Source: Mayamaea pseudoterrestris
Lineage: Eukaryota; Bacillariophyta; Bacillariophyceae; Sellaphorales; Sellaphoraceae
Assembly (NCBI GenBank): GCA_027923505.1
Contig: BROI01000027.1
Coordinates: forward strand, 1-64,000
DNA length: 64,000 nucleotides
Direction: 5' to 3'
Numbering within the stretch: the stretch's first letter is position 1; every line of letters begins with the position of its first letter. Of the stretch, positions 48,990 through 62,115 are shown one piece after another. A model generated the notes under the pieces. It was not told the DNA's origin. It was given only the letters and a program-made list of their open reading frames with translations, and made no database searches. The position numbers and the translations under genes were made by a program.

Positions 48990-50870
48990 ATGGTTGCGAT
49001 TACTGCGGAAGCTTTGCAGCTTCTCTGCACGAACGTTTTCGGACGAGACATCCAAGAAGCGTTCTTGTTTTGGAATGTAACCACCACTACCCAGATGTTG
49101 AGATTGACCAAGGAGCAACTTGAAGCCCCCTACTGGGTCGACAGAGCCGCCATTCCAGCTGGCGCTGAGCAAGAAGAAGGCGCGCAACCCGACGATGCGC
49201 AGCCGGGCGACGAGCCGGCCGAAGAACCGGCCGAGGAGCAAGCAGCCGCCGCACCAGAACGATACGAAACGACACTAGCACCAGTCTACGTGAACCTCAT
49301 CCTCGATGCATGCGAATGGTTTACCATGCACGACGGACCCCCGAACACCAAGAAATGGGCGTTGCTGGACTTAGGCAAGCTCGAGCGATACCAAGCGGTT
49401 CTCGCGGAACAAGAAATCGCGCGGAAGCGTGAAGAAGGATACTACGTACTCGAGTCCAAGAAGAAGCAAGCCGAGCTACTTGCCAAGCAACTCGAAAATG
49501 AGAATGTGAAGGCCGAGAAGGCCGAAAAGGAAGAAGATGCCAAGGGTCGTTTCTCGAATCTCAAGACGAAGCGAGATTACAAGGACTACAAAACGTTCCA
49601 ACATCCCCACGCGTGGTTGAGTTGGAGCGCGTCTACCAAGGCAATCGCCAAGCTCCATGGCTGTTCTAACGTGCTCGACAGCAAGTACGTACCAGTCACG
49701 GAACAAGAGAAGGAAGAGTTCGAGAACCAGCAAATCTTCATGTACACTGCGTTTCGCAATTGCCTCGAAGTCCCTGGATACCAGTCGCTCTTAATGAAGT
49801 ACAGCGACAAGTCTGACGCTCAGAGCGTCTGCGCGAACTCGCGACCCATTTGGTTCGTTCGAGGCCACCACCCAAGACCGAATCTGCAAGAGCGACGCTC
49901 GCGTCGCCTAGATTCGACCTGGACGAAAGGGCACTACAAGTTCCTAAACTACATCGAACAGCTCATGAAGAATCTCGAAGAGTTCCGTCCTGGAGTGACG
50001 GATGACAAGAAGAAGTACTACTGGCTCCGAGCTGCAGTGGAGGGTGACGAAGAATTCGGCCCCACGTGCACGACGTTCGACCAGCACCTGTTATTTGAAC
50101 GACGACGCATCACCAGTGCAAACGGTGACCCAGACGCCGTCGTAACGGAAGATTATGACTATCTTTTCGACATGTTGTTGCAGCAGGCTCTGCGCGTCGA
50201 CAACAAAAACGCCAAGTTGAATAAGGGCAAGAAGAACGCCGACCGCCAAGCGAACAACGCGAACACTTCCGGGCAAGGACGTGGTAATGGACGCGGTTCC
50301 GGTCGCGGCGGAGGACGCGGCGGACAAGGCGGACGCGGCGGTGGACGAGACGGTGGACGCGGTTCCCAAGTGAGCCGCGGTTCCGGAGGACGAGGCTCTT
50401 CCGCGCCACTACCAGCAGCCGGTACGCAAGCGCATCGGGAACGATTCCCTGGTGATTATCTGAACTTTGAACAGTTGTTGCAGAACCCCTGGTCGTACAT
50501 GTCGTATGAACGACTCGGCCGACTTAACGAGGACGAATACGCTCAGCTCATGGCTCGACGCGAAGCCGTCCCAAGACCCGCCACGACAAGACGCGCGAAC
50601 AATGGCAACCGCGCGAATAACCAGCAGTCACAAGCGGCTGCATCGGTGCCTGGTACAATCTTGTATCAGAATGACGCTGTCTCGATCGCCCCGACGACAG
50701 CCACTCAAGGTGCACCGGATGACATGATTAGATCTTTCCTTGCGAACGCCGCGTCGTCTCGCACTCAAGCTGCGAATAACACCCAGCAAGAGTTTATGGG
50801 AAGCGACGGCCGTCGGTACCGCGCAATGGTATCGGTGCGCTACACTGTGAATCGAGCTCGCAGCAACGAG
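48990..50870 (+). pseudogene. B tandem copy 1: gag region (fossil)
   Basis: Starts MVAITAEALQLLCTNVFGRD. A segment rich in Glu, Ala and Pro follows, then a Lys/Glu-rich probable coiled coil (LLAKQLENENVKAEKAEKEE). Next comes the conserved core FQHPHAWLSWSASTKAIAKL and GCSNVLDSKYVPV. A long RG box (about 50,275-50,400) replaces a CCHC knuckle. The same Gag core recurs in the antisense copy (about 40,150) and in the fragment near 61,900. Broken. Confidence 0.85.
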
Positions 50871-53800
50871 ACCCGCCAAGGATCGCTGATTGACGGCGGT
50901 GCGAACGGTGGACTCGCTGGAAGCGATATGAGAATCTTGAGTACTACCAACCACACGTGTAACGTGACAGGTTTGAGCGACCACACGGTTCGCGACCTCC
51001 AAGTCGGAACTGGCGTCGCATTGATTGAGACTCGGACTGGACCCATTATCGGTCAGTTCAACCAGTATGCTTTGTACGACGGCGCTGAATCCATTCATGC
51101 TCCATCGCAGCTTCGTTCGTTCGGCCATCTGATCGACGACGTCGCTCGCTCCCAGAATGGAGCACAAGCCATTGTCACCAGTTGTGGCAAGACCATCCCC
51201 TTGGCGATCCGCGACGGCTTGCCTCGTATGGATATGCGCGGCGGACGCAGAGTTGGAAATGTATCCGACGGTCATTTTCTCTGCGGACACCCTTTGGGAT
51301 CCGGCGGAATTGGATAATGAATGGAACGAAGAAGAACTTGAGTTTAATCGTCGCTTCGACGAATTGGAAGAAGCCCACGGTTTCGTCGACGCCCGCATGG
51401 ACGACTTCGGCGACGCCACCTACCGGAACAACATGAACTCAGTGGAACGTGTGGTGCAGTATGTCGATCGCAATCAGGCTGATACGACGCGCCAAGCCAA
51501 TGCACGACGCATAATGCCACAAGAACCTGACTACCAAGCGCTTCGACCCTACCTTGGCTACACGCCACTTGAACGAGTCAAGCGCACCATCAAGAATACG
51601 ACACAGCTTTTCCGTGCATCGGCACACACCCCATTTCGCCAACACTTTAAGTCGCGATTCCCTGCCGCCAATGTGGTTCGTTTCCATGACGATACGGCGA
51701 CAGATACCTGGTTTTCCAAGGAAGCCGCCTTTAACGACGGAATCCGCGGCCATGGCGGATGCAAGATGATGCAACTGTTCGTCGGCAAGAAGAGTCTGCT
51801 GACGAGGGGATACCCACTGAGAACCGAGAGTGACATGCCCATGGCGCTCGAAGACTTCATTCGAGACATTGGCGCTCCCGATTTGCTCATTAGCGATAAC
51901 TCGCGAGTGCAGCTCGGGAAGCAAGTTGAAACCTTGTTGCGATTCTACGCGATTCGTGACCAACAGAGCGAGCCCGGATACCAGAACCAGAACCCTGCCG
52001 AGCGTCGCATCCAAGAAGTCAAGTCATCAGTCCAGAACATCATGAACCGTACGGGCGCACCCGCTGGAGCCTGGCTCCTATGCGCGCTGTACGTAATCGC
52101 CTTATTCAACAATCTGGCGACCGAGTCCCTCAACTGGAAGACCCCTACTGAAGCCGCCTTCAACCGAGTACCCGACATTTCGCCGTTCCTGCAGTTCAAG
52201 TTCTGGGAACGAGTCCTGTACGAAGCTGGAGCCGACGAGCCGCCGACATTTCCTCACACCAAGGAAGCAGCAGGACGCTGGGTCGGCATTGCAGAGAACA
52301 AGGGTGACATCCTCACGTACCAAGTTCGATCTGATCGGACTGGAATGGTTGTCGTCCGATCCAATGTTCGTCCCTTCTCCGAAGGACGTAACCTACGCGC
52401 TGAAGCCGAAAGCGCCCCTGAACCCGAGTCCGAACGACCACTGTTCGCGGAACCTGTCTTTGACGCGCGCCCTGCGCGTGAACGAGTCCAAGTCGAAACT
52501 GTCGACGAGTTTGACGATGAGTATGACCTAGTCGGTCCGGTGTTTGAACACGACCTTACACCGACCCCAGCGCCTGATTCTGGGGAACCGTGGATGAAGA
52601 CGCATTCACGTTGGAAAGCGCTGCCGAGTTAGCCGGTTTGGATCCCGACGGACCCATGCCGTCCTTTACTCCGGCTGAACTGATGGGACGCACTGTCCTT
52701 CTTGACGAGGAAGATGGCTCCACGCGACGTTACAAGGTTATCGAGCAACTGAACGATCGCGATGAAGCCAACCACAAGATTATCAAGTTCCGATTGAGTC
52801 TCGGCGACGGCGACGTCGACGAGCTTATCACCTACAACAAACTGGCCGACCTGTGCGAGCGGCAAGATTCTTTACGACTGGGGGACGATGACAACGACGA
52901 CCAGTACTACAAGTTTGATTTCATTGACGGACATGAAGGTCCACTGACACAAGCCGACGCTACGTATCGCGGCTCATCCTACAACTTGCTCATCCAATGG
53001 GCAAATGGCGAGAAGACCTGGGAGCCACTCGCATTGATTATCAAGTCCGACCCTGTGACCGTTGCCGAGTACGGCAAGCGCAAGGGTATGCTGGACAAGG
53101 ATGGATGGAAGCGCTTGAAGCGCATGGCAGGACGCACTAAAATGTTTAACCGCATGTGCAAGGCTGCAAAGAAGAACCGTGTCCAAGAAGCGCGTTTCAA
53201 GTTTGGCGTTCAAGTTCCTAATACCTGGAAGGAAGCGAACCGCCTCGACGCTGCTAATGGAAACACCCTGTGGGCTGACGCCGTCAAGACTGAGATGGAG
53301 CAGCTACATGAGTACGACACTTTCATCGACAAGGGCATCGGTGCCTTCATGGAAAGTGACTGGAAGCGCATCAACGCGCATCTTGTTTTCGACTGCAAGA
53401 ACGATCTACGACGTAAGGCCCGACTCGTCGCCGGGGGACATTTGACCGCTCCGCCCAAGGACTCCGCCTACTCCGGCGTTGTATCTATGCGAAGCATTCG
53501 AACCATAGCACTGTTAGCTGAACTGAACGACCTCAAGTTTTGGGCTGCCGATGTCGGTAACGCCTACCTCGAGGCCAAGACCAAGGAAAAGGTCTACATT
53601 GTTGCCGGTCCCGAGTTTGGACCATTGGAAGGCCATACCTTGGTCATCTACAAGGCACTATACGGATTGCGCACTTCTGGCGCGCGTTGGCATGAGCACT
53701 TTGCCGACACACTCCGCGATATTGGATTCTACCCAAGCTACGCGGACCCTGACGTCTGGATGAAAGACTGTGGCACTCACTACGAGTACGTCGGCGTGTT

Positions 53801-54895
53801 CGTCGACGATCTGGCTATGGCCATGAAAGATCCACAAGCCTTCACAGACCTCCTCAAGGAGAAGTACAAGTACAAGTTGAAGGGCGTTGGTGACATCAAG
53901 TACCACCTTGGAGCCGACTTCTATCGTGATCCCGATGGAACCCTCTGCATGAGCGCGAAGACCTACGTCGGTCGCATGCTCAAGAACTACGAGACCATGT
54001 TTGGCGAGAAACCACGCAAGCGCAAGTCACCGCTTGACGACGGGGACCACCCCGAACTTGACCTTACCGAAGAGCTGGATGCCCGTGGCATTCAACAGTA
54101 CCAGTCTCTTATCGGTGCCCTCCAGTGGGCAGTGACCCTATGTCGACTAGACATTCATTGTGCCGTAATGACACTTGGCCGATTCCGCTGCGCCCCGCGC
54201 CGTGGACACCTGGACCGAGCCAAGCGAGTCTGCGGTTACCTAGCTGAGTACCCTGATGCGGCGATTCGTTTCCGGACGAAGTGCGTCGATCACGGGGAAT
54301 CTACCCATTATGATTGGTTTCAACCTGTCTACGGCAACTCAAGCGAAGAGCTTCCGTGGAACATGCCGATCCCGAAGGGCAAGCCTGTGCAACTAACTAC
54401 CTTTATGGACGCGAACCTGTACCATGATTACACTACTGGACGTTCCGCAATGGGAGTCCTGCATTTCCTGAACCAGACGCCCGTCGAATGGTTCTGCAAG
54501 CGTCAGAATACTGTCGAGACTGCAACGTACTGATCCTAGTTCGTCGCTCGCCAAGACCGCGACCGGAACAGATTATGGGTTTCCGATACTCCCTAAGCAT
54601 GTTGGGAGTTCCTTTGAGTGGACCAGCCTGGATGTTCGGCGACAACGAAAGTGTCAAGAAGTCGTCAACGATCCCGCACTCCACACTTTCTAAGCGACAC
54701 AATGCGCTCGCCTACCACCGAGTTCGCGAGGCCATTGCAAGCAATGTTCTGTACTTTGAGCACATCTTCGGCAAGCAGAACGTCGCCGACGTTCTTACCA
54801 AGTTCTTGCCGCATGCCACGTTCCGACCCCTGATCATTCCGATTCTTTTCTGGAAGGGTGATACGGCAAACCGATCGTTGTCACAAGCCTAGATC
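50871..54895 (+). pseudogene. B tandem copy 1: pol region (fossil)
   Basis: The protease motif LIDGGANGGLAG lies near 50,890. The integrase core is about 51,650-52,200, with LLISDNSRVQ, QNPAERRIQEVKSSVQN and FNRVPDISPFLQF. The chromodomain-like NLLIQWANGEKTWEPL lies near 52,985. RT spans about 53,200-53,950, with KARLVAGGHL, DVGNAYLEAKTKEKVYIV, KALYGLRTSGARWH and the catalytic FVDD near 53,800. RNase H follows to about 54,890, ending KQNVADVLTKFLPH. Between RNase H and the LTR is the purine tract ATCAAGGGGGA. Broken. Confidence 0.9.
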
Positions 54896-54903
54896 AAGGG
54901 GGA

Positions 54904-55227
54904 TGACACAATATTATTGAGTTGAGTTGACCTGCGTCTTATGACAAGACGGTTAGCTACCTGTGTTTTGTATGCATTTAATCCTGTGCAGGGTTGAGTC
55001 ACACTTGTGACCGAATCCTCACATACATGAGTGAAATCGCTGACGATCGAGGCGTGAACCTCGACCGTGAACCCAGTGAGAACGAGAAAGAAGCGCACGA
55101 GTAGAGTAGCGAGTAACATGCACTATTCTAGCAATTGAGTTTGTTTGTTTGCTTTACGCTGGACGAAGAGGTTGATCGCTCCGAGTCCATTGTAGTCGCT
55201 GGAATAAAGGTTCGTCTGATATTATCG
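54904..55227 (+). repeat. Middle LTR shared by the two B copies
   Basis: Family B LTR starting TGACACAATATT. It joins the second gag region at ATTATCG/GTTGTTG with about 2 bp (CG) of microhomology. That points to a duplication junction rather than a standard LTR-LTR exchange. Confidence 0.92.
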
Positions 55228-55273
55228 GTTGTTGTGTAAGAAAGGACTTGCGGAAAGCGAGGTATTCACTATC

Positions 55274-57154
55274 ATGGTTGCGATTACTGCGGAAGCTTTG
55301 CAGCTTCTCTGCACGAACGTTTTCGGACGAGACATCCAAGAAGCGTTCTTGTTTTGGAATGTAACCACCACTACCCAGATGTTGAGATTGACCAAGGAGC
55401 AACTTGAAGCCCCCTACTGGGTCGACAGAGCCGCCATTCCAGCTGGCGCTGAGCAAGAAGAAGGCGCGCAACCCGACGATGCGCAGCCGGGCGACGAGCC
55501 GGCCGAAGAACCGGCCGAGGAGCAAGCAGCCGCCGCACCAGAACGATACGAAACGACACTAGCACCAGTCTACGTGAACCTCATCCTCGATGCATGCGAA
55601 TGGTTTACCATGCACGACGGACCCCCGAACACCAAGAAATGGGCGTTGCTGGACTTAGGCAAGCTCGAGCGATACCAAGCGGTTCTCGCGGAACAAGAAA
55701 TCGCGCGGAAGCGTGAAGAAGGATACTACGTACTCGAGTCCAAGAAGAAGCAAGCCGAGCTACTTGCCAAGCAACTCGAAAATGAGAATGTGAAGGCCGA
55801 GAAGGCCGAAAAGGAAGAAGATGCCAAGGGTCGTTTCTCGAATCTCAAGACGAAGCGAGATTACAAGGACTACAAAACGTTCCAACATCCCCACGCGTGG
55901 TTGAGTTGGAGCGCGTCTACCAAGGCAATCGCCAAGCTCCATGGCTGTTCTAACGTGCTCGACAGCAAGTACGTACCAGTCACGGAACAAGAGAAGGAAG
56001 AGTTCGAGAACCAGCAAATCTTCATGTACACTGCGTTTCGCAATTGCCTCGAAGTCCCTGGATACCAGTCGCTCTTAATGAAGTACAGCGACAAGTCTGA
56101 CGCTCAGAGCGTCTGCGCGAACTCGCGACCCATTTGGTTCGTTCGAGGCCACCACCCAAGACCGAATCTGCAAGAGCGACGCTCGCGTCGCCTAGATTCG
56201 ACCTGGACGAAAGGGCACTACAAGTTCCTAAACTACATCGAACAGCTCATGAAGAATCTCGAAGAGTTCCGTCCTGGAGTGACGGATGACAAGAAGAAGT
56301 ACTACTGGCTCCGAGCTGCAGTGGAGGGTGACGAAGAATTCGGCCCCACGTGCACGACGTTCGACCAGCACCTGTTATTTGAACGACGACGCATCACCAG
56401 TGCAAACGGTGACCCAGACGCCGTCGTAACGGAAGATTATGACTATCTTTTCGACATGTTGTTGCAGCAGGCTCTGCGCGTCGACAACAAAAACGCCAAG
56501 TTGAATAAGGGCAAGAAGAACGCCGACCGCCAAGCGAACAACGCGAACACTTCCGGGCAAGGACGTGGTAATGGACGCGGTTCCGGTCGCGGCGGAGGAC
56601 GCGGCGGACAAGGCGGACGCGGCGGTGGACGAGACGGTGGACGCGGTTCCCAAGTGAGCCGCGGTTCCGGAGGACGAGGCTCTTCCGCGCCACTACCAGC
56701 AGCCGGTACGCAAGCGCATCGGGAACGATTCCCTGGTGATTATCTGAACTTTGAACAGTTGTTGCAGAACCCCTGGTCGTACATGTCGTATGAACGACTC
56801 GGCCGACTTAACGAGGACGAATACGCTCAGCTCATGGCTCGACGCGAAGCCGTCCCAAGACCCGCCACGACAAGACGCGCGAACAATGGCAACCGCGCGA
56901 ATAACCAGCAGTCACAAGCGGCTGCATCGGTGCCTGGTACAATCTTGTATCAGAATGACGCTGTCTCGATCGCCCCGACGACAGCCACTCAAGGTGCACC
57001 GGATGACATGATTAGATCTTTCCTTGCGAACGCCGCGTCGTCTCGCACTCAAGCTGCGAATAACACCCAGCAAGAGTTTATGGGAAGCGACGGCCGTCGG
57101 TACCGCGCAATGGTATCGGTGCGCTACACTGTGAATCGAGCTCGCAGCAACGAG
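55274..57154 (+). pseudogene. B tandem copy 2: gag region (fossil)
   Basis: Exact-looking repeat of the copy 1 gag region at +6,284 bp, from MVAITAEALQLL through the RG box at about 56,560-56,690. It has the same lesions as copy 1, so it was duplicated after they arose. Confidence 0.85.
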
Positions 57155-60100
57155 ACCCGCCAAGGATCGCTGATTGACGGCGGTGCGAACGGTGGACTCG
57201 CTGGAAGCGATATGAGAATCTTGAGTACTACCAACCACACGTGTAACGTGACAGGTTTGAGCGACCACACGGTTCGCGACCTCCAAGTCGGAACTGGCGT
57301 CGCATTGATTGAGACTCGGACTGGACCCATTATCGGTCAGTTCAACCAGTATGCTTTGTACGACGGCGCTGAATCCATTCATGCTCCATCGCAGCTTCGT
57401 TCGTTCGGCCATCTGATCGACGACGTCGCTCGCTCCCAGAATGGAGCACAAGCCATTGTCACCAGTTGTGGCAAGACCATCCCCTTGGCGATCCGCGACG
57501 GCTTGCCTCGTATGGATATGCGCGGCGGACGCAGAGTTGGAAATGTATCCGACGGTCATTTTCTCTGCGGACACCCTTTGGGATCCGGCGGAATTGGATA
57601 ATGAATGGAACGAAGAAGAACTTGAGTTTAATCGTCGCTTCGACGAATTGGAAGAAGCCCACGGTTTCGTCGACGCCCGCATGGACGACTTCGGCGACGC
57701 CACCTACCGGAACAACATGAACTCAGTGGAACGTGTGGTGCAGTATGTCGATCGCAATCAGGCTGATACGACGCGCCAAGCCAATGCACGACGCATAATG
57801 CCACAAGAACCTGACTACCAAGCGCTTCGACCCTACCTTGGCTACACGCCACTTGAACGAGTCAAGCGCACCATCAAGAATACGACACAGCTTTTCCGTG
57901 CATCGGCACACACCCCATTTCGCCAACACTTTAAGTCGCGATTCCCTGCCGCCAATGTGGTTCGTTTCCATGACGATACGGCGACAGATACCTGGTTTTC
58001 CAAGGAAGCCGCCTTTAACGACGGAATCCGCGGCCATGGCGGATGCAAGATGATGCAACTGTTCGTCGGCAAGAAGAGTCTGCTGACGAGGGGATACCCA
58101 CTGAGAACCGAGAGTGACATGCCCATGGCGCTCGAAGACTTCATTCGAGACATTGGCGCTCCCGATTTGCTCATTAGCGATAACTCGCGAGTGCAGCTCG
58201 GGAAGCAAGTTGAAACCTTGTTGCGATTCTACGCGATTCGTGACCAACAGAGCGAGCCCGGATACCAGAACCAGAACCCTGCCGAGCGTCGCATCCAAGA
58301 AGTCAAGTCATCAGTCCAGAACATCATGAACCGTACGGGCGCACCCGCTGGAGCCTGGCTCCTATGCGCGCTGTACGTAATCGCCTTATTCAACAATCTG
58401 GCGACCGAGTCCCTCAACTGGAAGACCCCTACTGAAGCCGCCTTCAACCGAGTACCCGACATTTCGCCGTTCCTGCAGTTCAAGTTCTGGGAACGAGTCC
58501 TGTACGAAGCTGGAGCCGACGAGCCGCCGACATTTCCTCACACCAAGGAAGCAGCAGGACGCTGGGTCGGCATTGCAGAGAACAAGGGTGACATCCTCAC
58601 GTACCAAGTTCGATCTGATCGGACTGGAATGGTTGTCGTCCGATCCAATGTTCGTCCCTTCTCCGAAGGACGTAACCTACGCGCTGAAGCCGAAAGCGCC
58701 CCTGAACCCGAGTCCGAACGACCACTGTTCGCGGAACCTGTCTTTGACGCGCGCCCTGCGCGTGAACGAGTCCAAGTCGAAACTGTCGACGAGTTTGACG
58801 ATGAGTATGACCTAGTCGGTCCGGTGTTTGAACACGACCTTACACCGACCCCAGCGCCTGATTCTGGGGAACCGTGGATGAAGACGCATTCACGTTGGAA
58901 AGCGCTGCCGAGTTAGCCGGTTTGGATCCCGACGGACCCATGCCGTCCTTTACTCCGGCTGAACTGATGGGACGCACTGTCCTTCTTGACGAGGAAGATG
59001 GCTCCACGCGACGTTACAAGGTTATCGAGCAACTGAACGATCGCGATGAAGCCAACCACAAGATTATCAAGTTCCGATTGAGTCTCGGCGACGGCGACGT
59101 CGACGAGCTTATCACCTACAACAAACTGGCCGACCTGTGCGAGCGGCAAGATTCTTTACGACTGGGGGACGATGACAACGACGACCAGTACTACAAGTTT
59201 GATTTCATTGACGGACATGAAGGTCCACTGACACAAGCCGACGCTACGTATCGCGGCTCATCCTACAACTTGCTCATCCAATGGGCAAATGGCGAGAAGA
59301 CCTGGGAGCCACTCGCATTGATTATCAAGTCCGACCCTGTGACCGTTGCCGAGTACGGCAAGCGCAAGGGTATGCTGGACAAGGATGGATGGAAGCGCTT
59401 GAAGCGCATGGCAGGACGCACTAAAATGTTTAACCGCATGTGCAAGGCTGCAAAGAAGAACCGTGTCCAAGAAGCGCGTTTCAAGTTTGGCGTTCAAGTT
59501 CCTAATACCTGGAAGGAAGCGAACCGCCTCGACGCTGCTAATGGAAACACCCTGTGGGCTGACGCCGTCAAGACTGAGATGGAGCAGCTACATGAGTACG
59601 ACACTTTCATCGACAAGGGCATCGGTGCCTTCATGGAAAGTGACTGGAAGCGCATCAACGCGCATCTTGTTTTCGACTGCAAGAACGATCTACGACGTAA
59701 GGCCCGACTCGTCGCCGGGGGACATTTGACCGCTCCGCCCAAGGACTCCGCCTACTCCGGCGTTGTATCTATGCGAAGCATTCGAACCATAGCACTGTTA
59801 GCTGAACTGAACGACCTCAAGTTTTGGGCTGCCGATGTCGGTAACGCCTACCTCGAGGCCAAGACCAAGGAAAAGGTCTACATTGTTGCCGGTCCCGAGT
59901 TTGGACCATTGGAAGGCCATACCTTGGTCATCTACAAGGCACTATACGGATTGCGCACTTCTGGCGCGCGTTGGCATGAGCACTTTGCCGACACACTCCG
60001 CGATATTGGATTCTACCCAAGCTACGCGGACCCTGACGTCTGGATGAAAGACTGTGGCACTCACTACGAGTACGTCGGCGTGTTCGTCGACGATCTGGCT

Positions 60101-61179
60101 ATGGCCATGAAAGATCCACAAGCCTTCACAGACCTCCTCAAGGAGAAGTACAAGTACAAGTTGAAGGGCGTTGGTGACATCAAGTACCACCTTGGAGCCG
60201 ACTTCTATCGTGATCCCGATGGAACCCTCTGCATGAGCGCGAAGACCTACGTCGGTCGCATGCTCAAGAACTACGAGACCATGTTTGGCGAGAAACCACG
60301 CAAGCGCAAGTCACCGCTTGACGACGGGGACCACCCCGAACTTGACCTTACCGAAGAGCTGGATGCCCGTGGCATTCAACAGTACCAGTCTCTTATCGGT
60401 GCCCTCCAGTGGGCAGTGACCCTATGTCGACTAGACATTCATTGTGCCGTAATGACACTTGGCCGATTCCGCTGCGCCCCGCGCCGTGGACACCTGGACC
60501 GAGCCAAGCGAGTCTGCGGTTACCTAGCTGAGTACCCTGATGCGGCGATTCGTTTCCGGACGAAGTGCGTCGATCACGGGGAATCTACCCATTATGATTG
60601 GTTTCAACCTGTCTACGGCAACTCAAGCGAAGAGCTTCCGTGGAACATGCCGATCCCGAAGGGCAAGCCTGTGCAACTAACTACCTTTATGGACGCGAAC
60701 CTGTACCATGATTACACTACTGGACGTTCCGCAATGGGAGTCCTGCATTTCCTGAACCAGACGCCCGTCGAATGGTTCTGCAAGCGTCAGAATACTGTCG
60801 AGACTGCAACGTACTGATCCTAGTTCGTCGCTCGCCAAGACCGCGACCGGAACAGATTATGGGTTTCCGATACTCCCTAAGCATGTTGGGAGTTCCTTTG
60901 AGTGGACCAGCCTGGATGTTCGGCGACAACGAAAGTGTCAAGAAGTCGTCAACGATCCCGCACTCCACACTTTCTAAGCGACACAATGCGCTCGCCTACC
61001 ACCGAGTTCGCGAGGCCATTGCAAGCAATGTTCTGTACTTTGAGCACATCTTCGGCAAGCAGAACGTCGCCGACGTTCTTACCAAGTTCTTGCCGCATGC
61101 CACGTTCCGACCCCTGATCATTCCGATTCTTTTCTGGAAGGGTGATACGGCAAACCGATCGTTGTCACAAGCCTAGATC
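57155..61179 (+). pseudogene. B tandem copy 2: pol region (fossil)
   Basis: Exact-looking repeat of copy 1 pol at +6,284 bp. Protease lies near 57,175, integrase at about 57,935-58,485, the chromodomain-like module near 59,270, RT at about 59,485-60,235 with FVDD near 60,085, and RNase H to about 61,175. Its lesions are shared with copy 1. Confidence 0.9.
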
Positions 61180-61187
61180 AAGGGGGA

Positions 61188-61516
61188 TGACACAATATTA
61201 TTGAGTTGAGTTGACCTGCGTCTTATGACAAGACGGTTAGCTACCTGTGTTTTGTATGCATTTAATCCTGTGCAGGGTTGAGTCACACTTGTGACCGAAT
61301 CCTCACATACATGAGTGAAATCGCTGACGATCGAGGCGTGAACCTCGACCGTGAACCCAGTGAGAACGAGAAAGAAGCGCACGAGTAGAGTAGCGAGTAA
61401 CATGCACTATTCTAGCAATTGAGTTTGTTTGTTTGCTTTACGCTGGACGAAGAGGTTGATCGCTCCGAGTCCATTGTAGTCGCTGGAATAAAGGTTCGTC
61501 TGATATTATCGTGTCA
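61188..61516 (+). repeat. Right LTR of the B tandem
   Basis: 329 bp, TGACACAATATT to ATTATCGTGTCA. By eye identical to the left LTR. It is followed by GAACCCAAGCG inside a related gag. Confidence 0.95.
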
Positions 61517-62115
61517 GAACCCAAGCGTTTTGTTGGAAGGCTATCACCCATCGACATCAACCTTATTCTCGGCGCATGCAAATGGTGGAACATGTGGGAA
61601 GGCATCAAGAACTCCGACAAGTGGTTGGAATTGGACCTAGGCAAGCTCGAAAAGTTTCAAACAACCCTCACTGAGCAAAGAGTGGTCAAAAGCGTGAAGA
61701 GTTACACTTCACCGTCGAGACCAAGAAGAACGAAGAACATATCTTGAAGGTTGCTGCTGAGGCTGCCAAGCTTCAAGCGGAGCTACTTTCCAAGCAACTC
61801 AAAAATGAAGAAAAGAAGGCTGTGAAGGCTGAAAAGGAAGCAGATGCCAAGGGTCGATTCTCTAACGTCAAGACGAAGCAAGTTCACAAGGACTACAAAA
61901 TGTTCCAGCATCCCCATGGGTGGTTGAGCTGGAGTGCATCTACCAAGGCACTGGCCAAGCTCCATGGCTGTTCTAACGTGCTTGACAGCAAGTATGTACC
62001 AGTCATGGATGAAGAGAAGGAAGAGTTTCAAGAGCAACAAATCTTCATGTACTCTGCGTTTCGCTTGATTACGGCTGTATGCTCAACATCGCTTGGATGG
62101 TTATCGCTACAATAA
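61517..62115 (+). mobile_element. Gag fragment of a B-related copia (fossil)
   Basis: Plus-strand gag piece homologous to the middle of family B Gag: GRLSPIDINLILGACKWW (compare VYVNLILDACEWF), a Lys/Glu-rich helix (LLSKQLKNEEKKAVKAEKEA), FQHPHGWLSWSASTKALAKL and GCSNVLDSKYVPVMDEEKEE. It starts at the B LTR and stops near 62,070. It comes from a subfamily well diverged from the tandem B copies and is broken. Confidence 0.85.

Larger units (their letters stand above)
48442..61516 (+). mobile_element. Tandem copia family B element: LTR-internal-LTR-internal-LTR
   Basis: Three LTRs (48,442-48,770; 54,904-55,227; 61,188-61,516) enclose two internal regions in the same orientation. Everything from the start of the first gag region to the middle LTR (about 48,944-55,227) reappears at a constant offset of 6,284 bp (about 55,228-61,511), with no difference I could find, shared lesions included. 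The outer LTRs also look identical. Domain order is gag, PR, IN, chromodomain-like, RT, RNase H (Ty1/copia, CoDi-like). Each copy is broken about three times, so neither looks autonomous. The flanks differ: unassigned DNA on the left and a related gag on the right, with no target-site duplication. It is very recent, or an assembly product. Confidence 0.93.

Noticed and set aside
50628-51419. 263-codon minus-strand open frame opposite B gag/protease (and its copy at 56,912-57,703)
   Set aside because: It is antisense to a well-supported copia coding region and has no recognisable motif. Similar shadows occur opposite other B copies.
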